Assembly (NCBI GenBank): GCA_021414045.1 | Contig: JAIOPF010000024.1 | Coordinates: 1 to 19,611 of the forward strand | Reading direction: 5' to 3' | Length of the DNA stretch: 19,611 bases | Source: Deltaproteobacteria bacterium | GTDB lineage: Bacteria; UBA10199; DSSB01 | In this document: in pieces, positions 6,963 to 15,214 of the stretch | How positions within the stretch are numbered: position 1 is the first letter of the stretch | Layout: each line of letters opens with the position of its first letter | Made by a program: the position numbers and the translations under genes | Notes under the pieces: model-generated | What the model saw: only the letters and a program-made list of their open reading frames with translations | Told to the model about the DNA's origin: nothing | Database searches by the model: none

Positions 6963-8678
6963 CTATTGCAGGTCGAAGCTCTTCTCGAAGGAAAATTGCG
7001 TCTCGGCCACCTTGTCATGGACGGTGAAGACGGCGCGGTATTGTCCGACGGGGGCTTCGCGTGGCAGTTTGATCTGGTTGGCGAAGAGCATGCTGGGATT
7101 GTCTTCCTTCACCACCTTGGTCAACTCGACGACGTTGGGTTGGGAGACCAAGATCTTGCCCTCCGGATCTTCGACCTGCAGGTCCTCGCGAATCGAGGCC
7201 TCTTGCTGTTCGTTGAGTTGCAGGCCTTGAACCTTGAAAAAGACGAACACCAGATCGCCGCTGCGGAAGGTTCCGTCCTTGCGGATTTGTCCGGGCGCGG
7301 GGCCCGTCGCGAAGTAAAATTCGACCAAGTTCAGTTTGTCGGAAGTCGTCGCGGGCAAGGGCGTCAAAATTTTCGGCGCTTCGGCTGGCTTGACTCCGGG
7401 AGCCTTGCCGGGAGGCGTTGTCGGCGGCGTATTGAGGACTTGCGGCCGGGGGCCGGGAAGAAAGATTTTCAAACCCTCGATGGGGCCCAATCCATATTGC
7501 CGGCGAATCAGATTGTCGGGATTATGAAATCCGAAATAGGCGATGACCAAGACGATGGCCGCGGCGATGAAGCAGCCCATCCAGGCTTTTTGGTGTGGCG
7601 CCTTGGCCACGACGAGGGTGTCGGCGGCCATGTCGCCCAGGCGTTGTTTCCTCCGGCTCAGGGTCATCAGGGGATAACCCAGGAGGTAATCGAAGGGACG
7701 GAAGAGGTTGCGCAACAGCGCGCTGGTTCCGTCGGGAGGCTCGCCATGATCGAGGACCACCTGGCGTTTGAACAGGGCCTTGCCCGGAGTCGTGCCGGTC
7801 AACAATTCTAAAAGCGTGTAATAGGCGATGAAGACGATCGGAATGCTGAGCAGGATCACGTAGGAGAGCAAGGGCCGCCCCGGACGCGCCAACAAAAAGA
7901 CTCCGTAGATCAACAACAGGGAGAGCATCAGATCCAGGCCCTCGGCGAAGAGGCGGCTCAAGGTCGAGGCCAGCGGCGTATGGGCCAGATCGACGGCGGG
8001 CAGGTAACGCCGCGTTTTTTTGATGACGATGGTCTTGGCCGCCCTGTCTCCGAGTCTCTGGTTGAGCGGAGAGGATTCCATCGCGATCACGGCGATGAGA
8101 AAAAAGAGTGGATAATCGACGACGCGCAGGAAGTTTCGGATGAAGACGTTGCCGAGCGAGGCGGATTGACCGTTCTCTTCGATGACCCTCAACCGGCAGA
8201 AAAGTTTTCCCAAGGTCGCGCCGAAGACCGACTCCATTCCCACATAGTAAAAAAACATCACGGACAAGGTGCCGAGCACGTGCATTCCGAAACGCCCTCG
8301 TCCTTGATGGAGAGCCACGAGGGTCGGCATGCTGAAAAATTTCAGCAAGCCAAAGCCCACCAGGAAGTAGACGTAAAAACCGATCAAGGAATCGACCAGG
8401 AAGGCCGCGAAACGATCGCGGGTCGGCGCGGGAGCAAAGGTCCCCGCGGGTTGGGGGCGGACGGCCGGGGCCCGAGGTTCCTTGAGGATCAAGGGCGTTT
8501 GCGGCGGCGTCGGGGGAGGCTGGTACAGGACTTCTTTGACCGGCTCACGGCGCTGGACGGGGAGGGGTTCGCCGAAAGGGGTGGTCGTTTCGTCGTGCAC
8601 GACCGCGCGCGAAGACCGTTTTTTGAATTCGATCTCCGTCAGTTCTTCTTCGTCATCATCGTCCCAATTCAGAGGCAT
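6963..8678 (-). CDS. Tandem RDD-domain membrane protein with extracytoplasmic C-terminal domain
   Basis: 571 residues. A disordered acidic then Pro-rich N-terminus (1-84) precedes RDD domain 1: TRDRFAAFLVD (86-96), GATLGKLFCRLRV (153-165), RNFLRVVDYP (181-190) and QRLGDRAAKTIVI (207-219). RDD domain 2 repeats the pattern: SRLFAEGLDLML (241-252), GTTPGKALFKRQVV (295-308), RNLFRPFDYLLG (323-334) and QRLGDMAADTLVV (345-357). One further membrane helix (about 366-384) is followed by a Pro-rich linker (about 407-445). The tail is a beta-rich domain (about 450-571) with GQYRAVFTVHD, like Ig-type modules. RDD proteins are mostly uncharacterised; some affect ion or osmotic balance. The ATG lies 12 bases after the GDPD stop, so the genes are probably co-transcribed. 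The domain calls are firm; the role is unknown. Confidence 0.87.
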   Translation of the reverse strand: MPLNWDDDDEEELTEIEFKKRSSRAVVHDETTTPFGEPLPVQRREPVKEVLYQPPPTPPQTPLILKEPRAPAVRPQPAGTFAPAPTRDRFAAFLVDSLIGFYVYFLVGFGLLKFFSMPTLVALHQGRGRFGMHVLGTLSVMFFYYVGMESVFGATLGKLFCRLRVIEENGQSASLGNVFIRNFLRVVDYPLFFLIAVIAMESSPLNQRLGDRAAKTIVIKKTRRYLPAVDLAHTPLASTLSRLFAEGLDLMLSLLLIYGVFLLARPGRPLLSYVILLSIPIVFIAYYTLLELLTGTTPGKALFKRQVVLDHGEPPDGTSALLRNLFRPFDYLLGYPLMTLSRRKQRLGDMAADTLVVAKAPHQKAWMGCFIAAAIVLVIAYFGFHNPDNLIRRQYGLGPIEGLKIFLPGPRPQVLNTPPTTPPGKAPGVKPAEAPKILTPLPATTSDKLNLVEFYFATGPAPGQIRKDGTFRSGDLVFVFFKVQGLQLNEQQEASIREDLQVEDPEGKILVSQPNVVELTKVVKEDNPSMLFANQIKLPREAPVGQYRAVFTVHDKVAETQFSFEKSFDLQ

Positions 8679-8690
8679 AGCATCCCATCG

Positions 8691-9428
8691 TCATGGCGCA
8701 TTATGCAGCGCGTCATACATCCAGGCCGGGTCATCCGTGATCATAGCATCGACCCCATCTTGGATGCACGTCTCTAATTGAGCGGAATCATTGATGGTCC
8801 AGACGATGACTTTTTGATCTTTTCGATGGGCGAGTTCGACGAATTTCTTCTTCAAGAGAGCGAAGGAGGGATGGATGGAAAAAGGCTTGAGCAATTTCGC
8901 CGACCAACCTCGTCGCAGTGGCATGGGAGATTTTTCGTAGAGCAATAGTCCTATGCGAATAGCCGGGTTGAGGTCTTGGAGGCGCGCCAAAATCGTCGGG
9001 TTAAAAGAACTGACCACCACCCGCCGTAGCAGTTTGTGTCGGAGGATTTTCTCGGCGACGTCCAACTCGATTCCCCGGGAACGCAGTTCGGTGCCCTTGA
9101 TCTCGATATTGATCAGCTCCAAGCCATGGGCCAGATCGAGAACCTCGTCGAGGGTGGGGATGCGTTCGCCGCGGAATTTGGGGTCTTTATGGCGCCCGAA
9201 ATCCAGCTTGCGCAATTGTTTGAGCGTCATCGTTTGTAAATCGCCGGCGGTTCCGCTAAGGGCTTGGGTTTGCCGGTTGTGGGTGACGACGATTTCTCCG
9301 GACCCGCATTTCCAGACGTCGAATTCGATGCCGTCGGCCTTTTGCCGAATCGCGAGGTCGAAGGCCGCCATCGTATTTTCGGGGGCGTGGGCGCTGGCGC
9401 CCCGGTGGGCGATGATCAGGGGTTTCAT
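8691..9428 (-). CDS. Glycerophosphodiester phosphodiesterase (GDPD family)
   Basis: 245 residues, a usual size for the cytoplasmic UgpQ-like type; no signal peptide. These enzymes hydrolyse deacylated phospholipids to glycerol-3-phosphate and an alcohol. Seen: HRGAS..APENT (8-19), metal and catalytic residues H8, E35 and D37 (GIEFDVW), second histidine H50 and INIEIKG (106-112) with E109 and K111. The end carries VIVWTIND and DGVDAMITDDP. Where most members have HD the second histidine is followed by Asn (H50-N51), a small change that need not abolish activity. The ATG overlaps the rsmE TGA by four bases, and its GGGAGG ribosome site lies inside the rsmE end, so translation is likely coupled. 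Confidence 0.94.
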   Translation of the reverse strand: MKPLIIAHRGASAHAPENTMAAFDLAIRQKADGIEFDVWKCGSGEIVVTHNRQTQALSGTAGDLQTMTLKQLRKLDFGRHKDPKFRGERIPTLDEVLDLAHGLELINIEIKGTELRSRGIELDVAEKILRHKLLRRVVVSSFNPTILARLQDLNPAIRIGLLLYEKSPMPLRRGWSAKLLKPFSIHPSFALLKKKFVELAHRKDQKVIVWTINDSAQLETCIQDGVDAMITDDPAWMYDALHNAP

Positions 9429-10177
9429 CCCAACCTCCCGGCTTTCGCCATGACCATATCGAGGGCTCCGCAGGCATAGATGGCGGCGGTTTCGCTGCGC
9501 AGGACGGTGGGTCCCAAGCTGACGCTCTCGAAATCTCGGGATTCGGCCATGGCGAGCTCGGCCTCGCTGAAACCACCTTCGGGTCCGAATAGAAATACCC
9601 AGGAAGTGGACGCGGAGAAGAGTCGCTCGTCGAAGCGCGCCCCATGGTAGCGTTCTCGAAACAAAAACTTCTCGACGCCGGGCCCGCTGGCAAGGCCGAC
9701 TTGGCGCAGGAAATCCTCAAGGGAAAGCGGGGCGTCGATCACCGGCGCGGAGATTCTTTCGCATTGTTTGAGCGTCTCTTGAGAAATCTTATACAACCTC
9801 TCGATTTTATTGTCGGAAACGGATTCTCCCTTGGGGAGACGCCCTTGCGACAGATGAAGGGGGCTGATTCGGTGTACGCCCAACTCCGTCGCTTTCTCGA
9901 CCAGCCATTCGAGGCGACTCCAGCGGATCATGCCGACGCCCAGCCATAAAGGTAGGACCCGTTCGGGATTCGCCGCGCCGAGCTGGAGGATTTTTCCGAC
10001 GAGATGGTTTCCTATCTCCTCGAGTCGCGCCTCGCCTTTACGGCCATCCGGCAACACCACTTCAAAGGTGTCCCCGTTTTTGAGTCGCAAGACTTTCGTG
10101 AGGTGATGCAGGTCCTCCGGGCTTATTTCGAAGCCGCCTTGGGAGTCGATGGATCCGCGAACCGAAAATACCGGCAT
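9425..10177 (-). CDS. rsmE: 16S rRNA (uracil1498-N3)-methyltransferase RsmE
   Basis: 250 residues. RsmE is a SPOUT (knotted) methyltransferase that uses SAM to methylate U1498 of 16S rRNA in the 30S subunit. Seen: an N-terminal PUA-like domain (1-70, with HHLTKVLRLKNGD), KATELGV (95-101), ISQETLKQCERI (131-142) matching the conserved Q-S-x-R segment, and the SAM-binding knot with FLFGPEGGFSEAE (195-207) and LGPTVLRSETAA (221-232). AGGAAGG precedes the ATG. The SDR gene ends eight bases upstream and the GDPD gene overlaps downstream, so all three share a transcript. It is complete. Confidence 0.96.
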   Translation of the reverse strand: MPVFSVRGSIDSQGGFEISPEDLHHLTKVLRLKNGDTFEVVLPDGRKGEARLEEIGNHLVGKILQLGAANPERVLPLWLGVGMIRWSRLEWLVEKATELGVHRISPLHLSQGRLPKGESVSDNKIERLYKISQETLKQCERISAPVIDAPLSLEDFLRQVGLASGPGVEKFLFRERYHGARFDERLFSASTSWVFLFGPEGGFSEAELAMAESRDFESVSLGPTVLRSETAAIYACGALDMVMAKAGRLG

Positions 10178-10185
10178 GGCCCTTC

Positions 10186-10953
10186 CTATTTCATTCCCAT
10201 TCTCAGGGCGCCGTCAATGCGTATCACTTCGCCATTGAGCATGGAGTTCTCGACGAGATGCTTGGCTAAGGCGGCGAATTCGGCGGGGTTGCCGAGACGC
10301 TTGGGAAAGGGAACTTGTTCGGCGAGCGAAACTCGCGCCGGCTCGGGAAGCATCGCTAGCATCGGGGTGTCGAAGATTCCTGGCGCGATGGTCAGGACCC
10401 GGATGCCGTAGGGAGCCAAGTCTCGCGCCATGGGCAAGGTGAGGGCGACGATGCCGCCTTTCGACGCGGCATAGGCGGTCTGGCCCATCTGTCCGTCATA
10501 GGCGGCGATGGAGGCCGTGTTGATCAAGACACCTCGTTCCCCATCGGGGCCGGGCTGGTTTTCGGCCATGTATTTCGCGGCCAAGCGGCAGACGTTGAAG
10601 GTGCCGAGCAGGTTGACCCTTAAAGTCATGTCGAAGCTTGCCAGATCGACGGGCTGGCCCTTTTGGAGGGTCTTCAAGGCGAAAGCGATGCCCGCGCAAT
10701 TCACCGCGATATGAATGCCTCCGAATTTCTGTTTGCCGGCCTCAAGGGCCTTGGTTACCTCCGCTTCGTCGCTGACGTCGGCGGGAGCGAAAAGGGCCTT
10801 TTCGCCCAGGGAAGCCACGCTCTTGATATTTTCTTCTTTGGGCAGGTCTAGAACCACGACCTTGGCGCCCGAGGAGAGAAAGAGGTCGACCACGGCTCGT
10901 CCTAAACCCGAAGCCCCGCCGGTGACGATGGCGACCTTATCTTGAAGCTGCAT
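10186..10953 (-). CDS. Short-chain dehydrogenase, 3-hydroxyacyl-CoA dehydrogenase type II (HSD17B10)-like
   Basis: 255 residues, a classical SDR. It has the Rossmann glycine motif TGGASGLG (11-18), an acidic D36 after the second strand (VVVLD) that points to NAD rather than NADP, NCAG (85-88), and the catalytic set N114, S148, Y161 and K165 (YAASK). The segment CAGIAFALKTLQKGQ and the ending VIRIDGALRMGMK recall the HSD17B10 / 2-methyl-3-hydroxybutyryl-CoA dehydrogenase branch, which oxidises short 3-hydroxyacyl-CoAs in fatty-acid or isoleucine breakdown. The substrate is inferred from that resemblance only. A strong AAGGAGAT site precedes the ATG, and the gap to the rnd stop is 21 bases. Confidence 0.9.
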   Translation of the reverse strand: MQLQDKVAIVTGGASGLGRAVVDLFLSSGAKVVVLDLPKEENIKSVASLGEKALFAPADVSDEAEVTKALEAGKQKFGGIHIAVNCAGIAFALKTLQKGQPVDLASFDMTLRVNLLGTFNVCRLAAKYMAENQPGPDGERGVLINTASIAAYDGQMGQTAYAASKGGIVALTLPMARDLAPYGIRVLTIAPGIFDTPMLAMLPEPARVSLAEQVPFPKRLGNPAEFAALAKHLVENSMLNGEVIRIDGALRMGMK

Positions 10954-10974
10954 GAGGATCTCCTTTGAATGTGG

Positions 10975-12156
10975 CTATAATTCTTGAATCTTGATTTTTC
11001 CGTTTGCGATGGAGAGGACGCGCCGGCCTTCCAGCATGGCGGTGAGGTCCTCTCCGATCAGGTCGGCGACTTGCGCCGAGCACAAGCCTTTTTCGACCCA
11101 TTGCTTCGGGTCGAGGAGGTTTTCAAGGACAATCTTGCGTAGTTCCGCGGCGGTCAGCAGGTGACGCGAGGCGATCTCGAGCTGCTCGCTCAAGACCCGG
11201 AGGTAAGTTCCCAGGACGTCCACCACCCTCGCTTGCGCCGGGTTGGGAATGCTGGGTTTGGGGGCCTCCGGGAGTTCGTCGTTGGGTTTGTTGACGTGGG
11301 CCTGGATGATGTCGAGGAGGTCCTTCCCGTGGCGCTGGATTTCTCCGGAATTGATTCCCCGAAATTTACCGAGTTGTTCGATGCTCGTGGGACGGGCATT
11401 CGCGATGTGGAAAAGGGTTTCGTCGTCGGCGACCCTCCGCCGAGGAATGTTTAATGCGCGCGCGCGTTTTTCCCGCCAAGACACCAGATCGCGGAGGATG
11501 GCGAAAGAGCGCGCGGAAATCCTCCCGCTTTTCGCGAGTCGGTGGGCGATTTCCTCGGAGTTGTCGGCGTAAAGCTGGTGATTTTCATAATAGGCGCTGA
11601 GCTCGAAGGCCCATTTTTTTCGATTCAGGGTTTCGAGCCTCTCCAACATGCGTTCCCCGATTTCGACCAAGTATTGGACGTCGGAGAGGGCGTATTTCTT
11701 GAGCTCCTCGCTGATGGGCCGGCGCAGCCAATCAGTGCGCGCGTGGCTCTTGCCGACATTCAATTTTAGTTCCATTCGGATGAGGTCTCGGAGGCTGACG
11801 CTCTCGCCCATGCCCAAGAGCGAGGCCGCCTCGAAGGTGTCCAGAATGGGGGAGGCGGTCATGCCGTAGGTGTGAAAGAGGCATTCTTGGTCGCCGTGGG
11901 CGCTGTGCACGACTTTGAGAATGTTGGGATCGCGGAGCACCGCGAGAAAGGGCTCCATGTCCACGGCCTTCATGGACACGACGTCCAGGAGCCAGGCGTC
12001 TTCCCGAGTGGCAACCTGTACCAGGGCCAGTTTGGGTAGGTAAGTGCTCTCGCGTATAAATTCGGTGTCGAAGGCGATCACCTTTTCACGGGCGAGGATT
12101 TGGCTGATTTCACGAAGGACCGCCGGGCGGTCCACGACGTCAAAGTGCAAGGGCAT
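10975..12156 (-). CDS. rnd: Ribonuclease D
   Basis: 393 residues. RNase D is a 3'-5' exoribonuclease that trims tRNA and other small RNA precursors in the cytoplasm. The DEDDy exonuclease domain shows D30 and E32 (AFDTEF), D89 (SAHGDQECLF) and the Y155-x3-D159 motif (YALSD). An HRDC domain follows (about 210-295), and a second helical HRDC-like end completes the protein, so the architecture is that of the proteobacterial enzyme. No ribosome site is obvious before the ATG, which lies 27 bases after the upstream stop. It heads the tight rnd-SDR-rsmE-GDPD-RDD series. Confidence 0.94.
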   Translation of the reverse strand: MPLHFDVVDRPAVLREISQILAREKVIAFDTEFIRESTYLPKLALVQVATREDAWLLDVVSMKAVDMEPFLAVLRDPNILKVVHSAHGDQECLFHTYGMTASPILDTFEAASLLGMGESVSLRDLIRMELKLNVGKSHARTDWLRRPISEELKKYALSDVQYLVEIGERMLERLETLNRKKWAFELSAYYENHQLYADNSEEIAHRLAKSGRISARSFAILRDLVSWREKRARALNIPRRRVADDETLFHIANARPTSIEQLGKFRGINSGEIQRHGKDLLDIIQAHVNKPNDELPEAPKPSIPNPAQARVVDVLGTYLRVLSEQLEIASRHLLTAAELRKIVLENLLDPKQWVEKGLCSAQVADLIGEDLTAMLEGRRVLSIANGKIKIQEL

Positions 12157-12183
12157 TGGACGAAGCTAGCATTTTTTCAGCGG

Positions 12184-12777
12184 CTAGCAAACAACTCCCG
12201 GCGGCAAGGATCCGCCCACCGGAGGCATGGGGATAACGAAGAAATTCCTGCGCACGAGGTTCCCCGAGGCGTCCTCGCTAAGGATCACGTCGACATGGTA
12301 CCAGCGCGGGTCTTGGGGGAATAGGACATAGGCATGAACCATATATTCGTCGGCCTGCAGCTTGGGCGCGGGCATGGGGGGTATGGGCGAGCGGGCCGGT
12401 TCGGCCATATCCTGGACGGGAGGGGCCATTTTGCCGGGTTGGGCCTCAATAATGACGTTGGGGTCGCCGCCCTCCGTCGGGGGCACCGGTTTTGAAGTGA
12501 GACGCCGGTTTTTTTGGAAATTTTCGAAGGACCAAGGGATGATGTGGGCGTGCCGGATTTCGACTTTGGGACCGTAATAGGCCCGGATCTCTTGGACCGC
12601 GAAATCCACGCGTTTTCGGTCTTCGGCGGTCCGCGGGGGATGGGGGTTTTCCGCGGGAGGTTGGGGCATGGGCATCGCCACCATGCTCATTTCGCCTCCG
12701 GGAGTAGCGGCCATTTTGGCAATAGCCGGAGTCGAGAATAGGCAAACGACGGCAAGGAATAGGGGATACAATTTCAT
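12184..12777 (-). CDS. Small exported protein of unknown function, Pro/Met-rich
   Basis: 197 residues from the ATG at 12775-12777. I chose this start over the longer in-frame reading to 12858 because GGAGG lies four bases before it and it opens a clean signal peptide, MKLYPLFLAVVCLFSTPAIA, with an AxA cleavage site after residue 20. The mature protein has a Met/Pro-rich stretch (29-50), a helix (51-66), AYYGPKVEIRHAHIIPWSFE (67-86), a Pro-rich middle (97-140) and a beta-rich end with WYHVDVILSED (159-169). The last residue is Cys. It is not a lipoprotein and is expected in the periplasm. I recognise no family. It is 61 bases after the MFS stop and may share its transcript. Confidence 0.75.
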   Translation of the reverse strand: MKLYPLFLAVVCLFSTPAIAKMAATPGGEMSMVAMPMPQPPAENPHPPRTAEDRKRVDFAVQEIRAYYGPKVEIRHAHIIPWSFENFQKNRRLTSKPVPPTEGGDPNVIIEAQPGKMAPPVQDMAEPARSPIPPMPAPKLQADEYMVHAYVLFPQDPRWYHVDVILSEDASGNLVRRNFFVIPMPPVGGSLPPGVVC

Positions 12778-12781
12778 AAAA

Positions 12782-12786
12782 CCTCC
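12782..12786 (-). promoter_or_regulatory. Shine-Dalgarno site that fixes the start of the exported protein
   Basis: GGAGG on the minus strand, four bases before the ATG at 12777. The upstream in-frame ATG at 12858 has no comparable site and would put 27 non-signal residues before the signal peptide. Confidence 0.8.
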
Positions 12787-12838
12787 AAAATCATTGCCAT
12801 CGGGGACGAAGTCGGCCGCGATTGGGGTTTGGTTATTT

Positions 12839-14083
12839 TTAAAAATACGACTCTTCAAGCTTTTTGAAACGACGAATTTCCGGAAAGAGCCAGTTCCATA
12901 CGGCCACGACCGTCAGGGTTCCCACCCCACCGATCAAAACCGCCGGCACTGTTCCGAAAAGGCTCGCCGTCAACCCGGACTCGAATTCCCCCAGTTCGTT
13001 GGAGGCTCCGATGAAGATGAGGTTCACCGCACTGACCCGTCCTCTCATCTCGTGGGGCGTCTTGATTTGCACGAGAACGCCGCGGATAATCACGCTCACC
13101 ATGTCGGAACTGCCTAGTATGAAAAGGCTGAGCAGCGAGAAATAAAAATTCTTGGAGACGGCGAAGAGCACCGTCGCCGCGCCGAAGATCGCCACGCAGG
13201 CCAGCATCGTCGCTCCGGCGCGCTTCAGCGGAGGCAGGTAGGCCATGCTGATCGCCATGATCGCGGCGCCTAGGGCCGGAGCCGCCCGCAACATCCCCAG
13301 GCCCGAAGCCCCGACTTTGAGGATGTCGTTGGCGTAAACGGGGAGTAAGGCGACGGCGCCACCGAGCAAGACCGCGAAAAGGTCGAGGGAGATGGTTCCG
13401 AGGATGATTTTTTTCTCCCAGACGAAGCGAATTCCGGCGAGCAGAGTCTTTAAATTCATAACAGAGGGGGCTAGTCGCTCGGTGCGGTTTTTGATGACGT
13501 AGACCAAGAGCACCGAAGCCAAGCGCATCGCGGCCACGACGTAAAGCACGGTCGCCGCACGATTGGAGAGGGCGTAGAGCCAACCCGCGGCCGCCGGTCC
13601 TACGATGAAGGCCATCTGCATCGTCGAGGAGTTCCATTTGACCGCGTTGCTGAAATGCGGGGTCGGAACTAATTGGGGAACGATGGCTTGGCTGGCCGGG
13701 CCGTCGAAGGCGTTCGCGACGCCGACCAAGAACAGGATCACGTAAAGCACCCAGAGGGCCGATAATTGGAGGGTCGCGACCAGGGCCAGGCCGAGAACTC
13801 CCAAAAACTGGAGCAGCCGGCAGACCAGGATGACTTTCCTTCGGTCGTAATGATCCGCGGTGTGGCCCGCGAAAATAGTGAAAGTCATTTTGGGGACGAA
13901 GAGGGCCAGGCCCAAGTACCCTAAATAGAGCGGGTTATGGGTCCATTCGTAGATCCATTGGCCTAGGGCGACATTCATCATCTGATGGGAGGCCAGAGCC
14001 AGAAATCGGGCGGATAAGAAATAGCGGAAATCGCGGTGCTTGAAGGCGGCTCTTGGGTGAGGGACTGGGACGGCTTGGGACAT
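12839..14083 (-). CDS. Major facilitator superfamily transporter (EntS/MFS_3-like)
   Basis: 414 residues with about 12 membrane helices. The family's loop 2-3 motif A is visible as AGHTADHYDRRKV (72-84). GPASQAIVPQLVP (about 128-140) and the later MRGRVSAVN segment, a second motif-A-like loop, are typical of the EntS/MFS_3 group of exporters. Substrate cannot be read from sequence; relatives export siderophores, drugs or other small molecules. No ribosome site is seen before the ATG at 14081-14083. It diverges from the plus-strand gene at 14237, and the small exported protein follows it. Confidence 0.88.
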   Translation of the reverse strand: MSQAVPVPHPRAAFKHRDFRYFLSARFLALASHQMMNVALGQWIYEWTHNPLYLGYLGLALFVPKMTFTIFAGHTADHYDRRKVILVCRLLQFLGVLGLALVATLQLSALWVLYVILFLVGVANAFDGPASQAIVPQLVPTPHFSNAVKWNSSTMQMAFIVGPAAAGWLYALSNRAATVLYVVAAMRLASVLLVYVIKNRTERLAPSVMNLKTLLAGIRFVWEKKIILGTISLDLFAVLLGGAVALLPVYANDILKVGASGLGMLRAAPALGAAIMAISMAYLPPLKRAGATMLACVAIFGAATVLFAVSKNFYFSLLSLFILGSSDMVSVIIRGVLVQIKTPHEMRGRVSAVNLIFIGASNELGEFESGLTASLFGTVPAVLIGGVGTLTVVAVWNWLFPEIRRFKKLEESYF

Positions 14084-14137
14084 ATTTCGGATGTTCTGGA
14101 CCTTTGTATATCGGCAATGCCGGGAATTTTCTATTCA

Positions 14138-14159
14138 TTTTGCGAAAATTCGCGCAAAA
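14138..14159. repeat. Inverted repeat in the divergent MFS / unknown-gene intergenic region
   Basis: TTTTGCG (14138-14144) and CGCAAAA (14153-14159) are exact inverted repeats around an 8-base centre; the core GCGAA-AA-TTCGC can also pair. A smaller palindrome CGGCA-A-TGCCG lies at 14112-14122. The 153-base spacer serves two divergent genes, so an operator is possible. A GATAAT hexamer in the stretch 14181-14205 resembles a -10 box for the plus-strand gene but lacks a well-spaced -35. Confidence 0.35.
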
Positions 14160-14236
14160 AGAAGGGATCCTGTCAACTTTGCGGGAGGAATTCGAGATAA
14201 TCAGGGGGGATCTCTTGGGTCCTTTTTGAGGTGTTT

Positions 14237-15214
14237 ATGCCCGGTGATATGCCAATCAGCGCTTCGAGAACTCCTCCCCCGGAGGCGTCGCCTCAAGCTC
14301 CGGAGGCCGATAAAAAACCCACCGGGGCCGAGCAGGCCGAACAAAACCAACAAGTCCAGCAAACCGAAGCGACCCAGCAGGCCAAGCTCGAGCAGTCGCA
14401 AAAGCCCGAAAAAGCTCCCAGTCTCTCCTTCGAATTCTTGAATGCCTTTTCCACCGTCGTGAACGAAGGTTACGAAAATTACCGGGTACCGCAAGGCGAC
14501 CCCTCCGCCGGAGCCTTTAACGATTCCCGGAAAGACGGGCAACGCGAGGTCCAGGTGCTTCGGGAATTTTTGCGCGAGGCCCAGCGGCTGTGCATCGACC
14601 AGAAACTCGAAGTTTCCCAGATGATCCACCGTTTGAAGGCCCAACAGGGCGGAGTTTTCTGGAACAAGATGCAGCAAATCCTGCAAAAGGGAATTCCCGC
14701 CCACCAGGCCGTGGTCTTCCAAAAATTGGACAAGGACGCCGGCGACATCAAGGGGAAGTTCGGCCCTCCCGAGATTCCCGTCCTCGGCGAAAACGCCGGC
14801 GAAGCGGGGATGGCCCTGCGAGCCGCGGCCGGACAGGCCTTGCTGGAAATGCTCAAGGCCGAAGCCAATCCGACCACGCAAATCGAGCACATGGTTTTGG
14901 CGTTGCAGCTTTTGGGTAGGAGCGAGACCCGCGAGTCTTCCCAAACATTATTGAATTACCTGAAGCAGCGCTGGGGCATGTCCGACGAAGAGTTGAATCG
15001 CTTCCTGCAAGACCACAACCTTCCTTATTACCTTGGCCCGATGCCGAAGAAGTCTCTGATCGAGAAAAACGCCGGTACGCTTTGGTATCCGCTCTTGGCC
15101 CTCGTCGTCGTTCCGATCGGAATGCTCGCCGGCATGGACTTCCTATGGGCATTGGCTCTAGGGATAGCCCTGGCCGGGTTCTTCCTCATCTTCACCGCGC
15201 AGAAAAAAAGCTAA
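14237..15214 (+). CDS. Unknown membrane-anchored protein with disordered N-terminus
   Basis: 325 residues from the ATG at 14237, chosen because GAGG lies five bases before it; an in-frame GTG at 14231 has no such site. Residues 1-62 are Pro-, Glu-, Gln- and Ala-rich and should be disordered. About 63-265 are mostly helical and charged, with amphipathic segments REVQVLREFLREAQRL (103-118) and ALLEMLKAEA (201-210). Two membrane helices close the protein (about 282-299 and 302-320), with a QKKS tail. No signal peptide is seen, so the large domain is probably cytoplasmic, held by a C-terminal hairpin. I recognise no family. Its stop lies within the terminator shared with the facing lipoprotein gene. 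Confidence 0.82.
   Translation: MPGDMPISASRTPPPEASPQAPEADKKPTGAEQAEQNQQVQQTEATQQAKLEQSQKPEKAPSLSFEFLNAFSTVVNEGYENYRVPQGDPSAGAFNDSRKDGQREVQVLREFLREAQRLCIDQKLEVSQMIHRLKAQQGGVFWNKMQQILQKGIPAHQAVVFQKLDKDAGDIKGKFGPPEIPVLGENAGEAGMALRAAAGQALLEMLKAEANPTTQIEHMVLALQLLGRSETRESSQTLLNYLKQRWGMSDEELNRFLQDHNLPYYLGPMPKKSLIEKNAGTLWYPLLALVVVPIGMLAGMDFLWALALGIALAGFFLIFTAQKKS

Noticed and set aside
6750..7811. 353-codon open frame on the plus strand, antisense to the RDD and AMP-binding-like genes
   Set aside because: It crosses the boundary of two well-supported minus-strand genes, its product has no recognisable domain, and long antisense frames are expected opposite GC-rich codons.
7980..8777. 265-codon plus-strand open frame opposite the RDD gene
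   Set aside because: Shadow of a gene with clear tandem RDD motifs; the predicted product is a charged, low-information string.
8691..9428. HN instead of HD after the second catalytic histidine of the GDPD, considered as an inactive enzyme
   Set aside because: The two catalytic histidines and the metal-binding acids are present; the neighbouring Asp is not known to me as essential, so loss of activity is not supported.
12165..12188. Two GCTAGC copies flanking a T-rich centre between the exported-protein gene and rnd, considered as a terminator
   Set aside because: Only a 6-bp stem with a 12-base loop and no following U-tract; GCTAGC is itself a palindrome, so chance is likely.
12855..13637. 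260-codon minus-strand frame inside the MFS gene
   Set aside because: Out-of-frame reading, Arg/Gly-rich and without domains, while the MFS frame has membrane helices and motif A.
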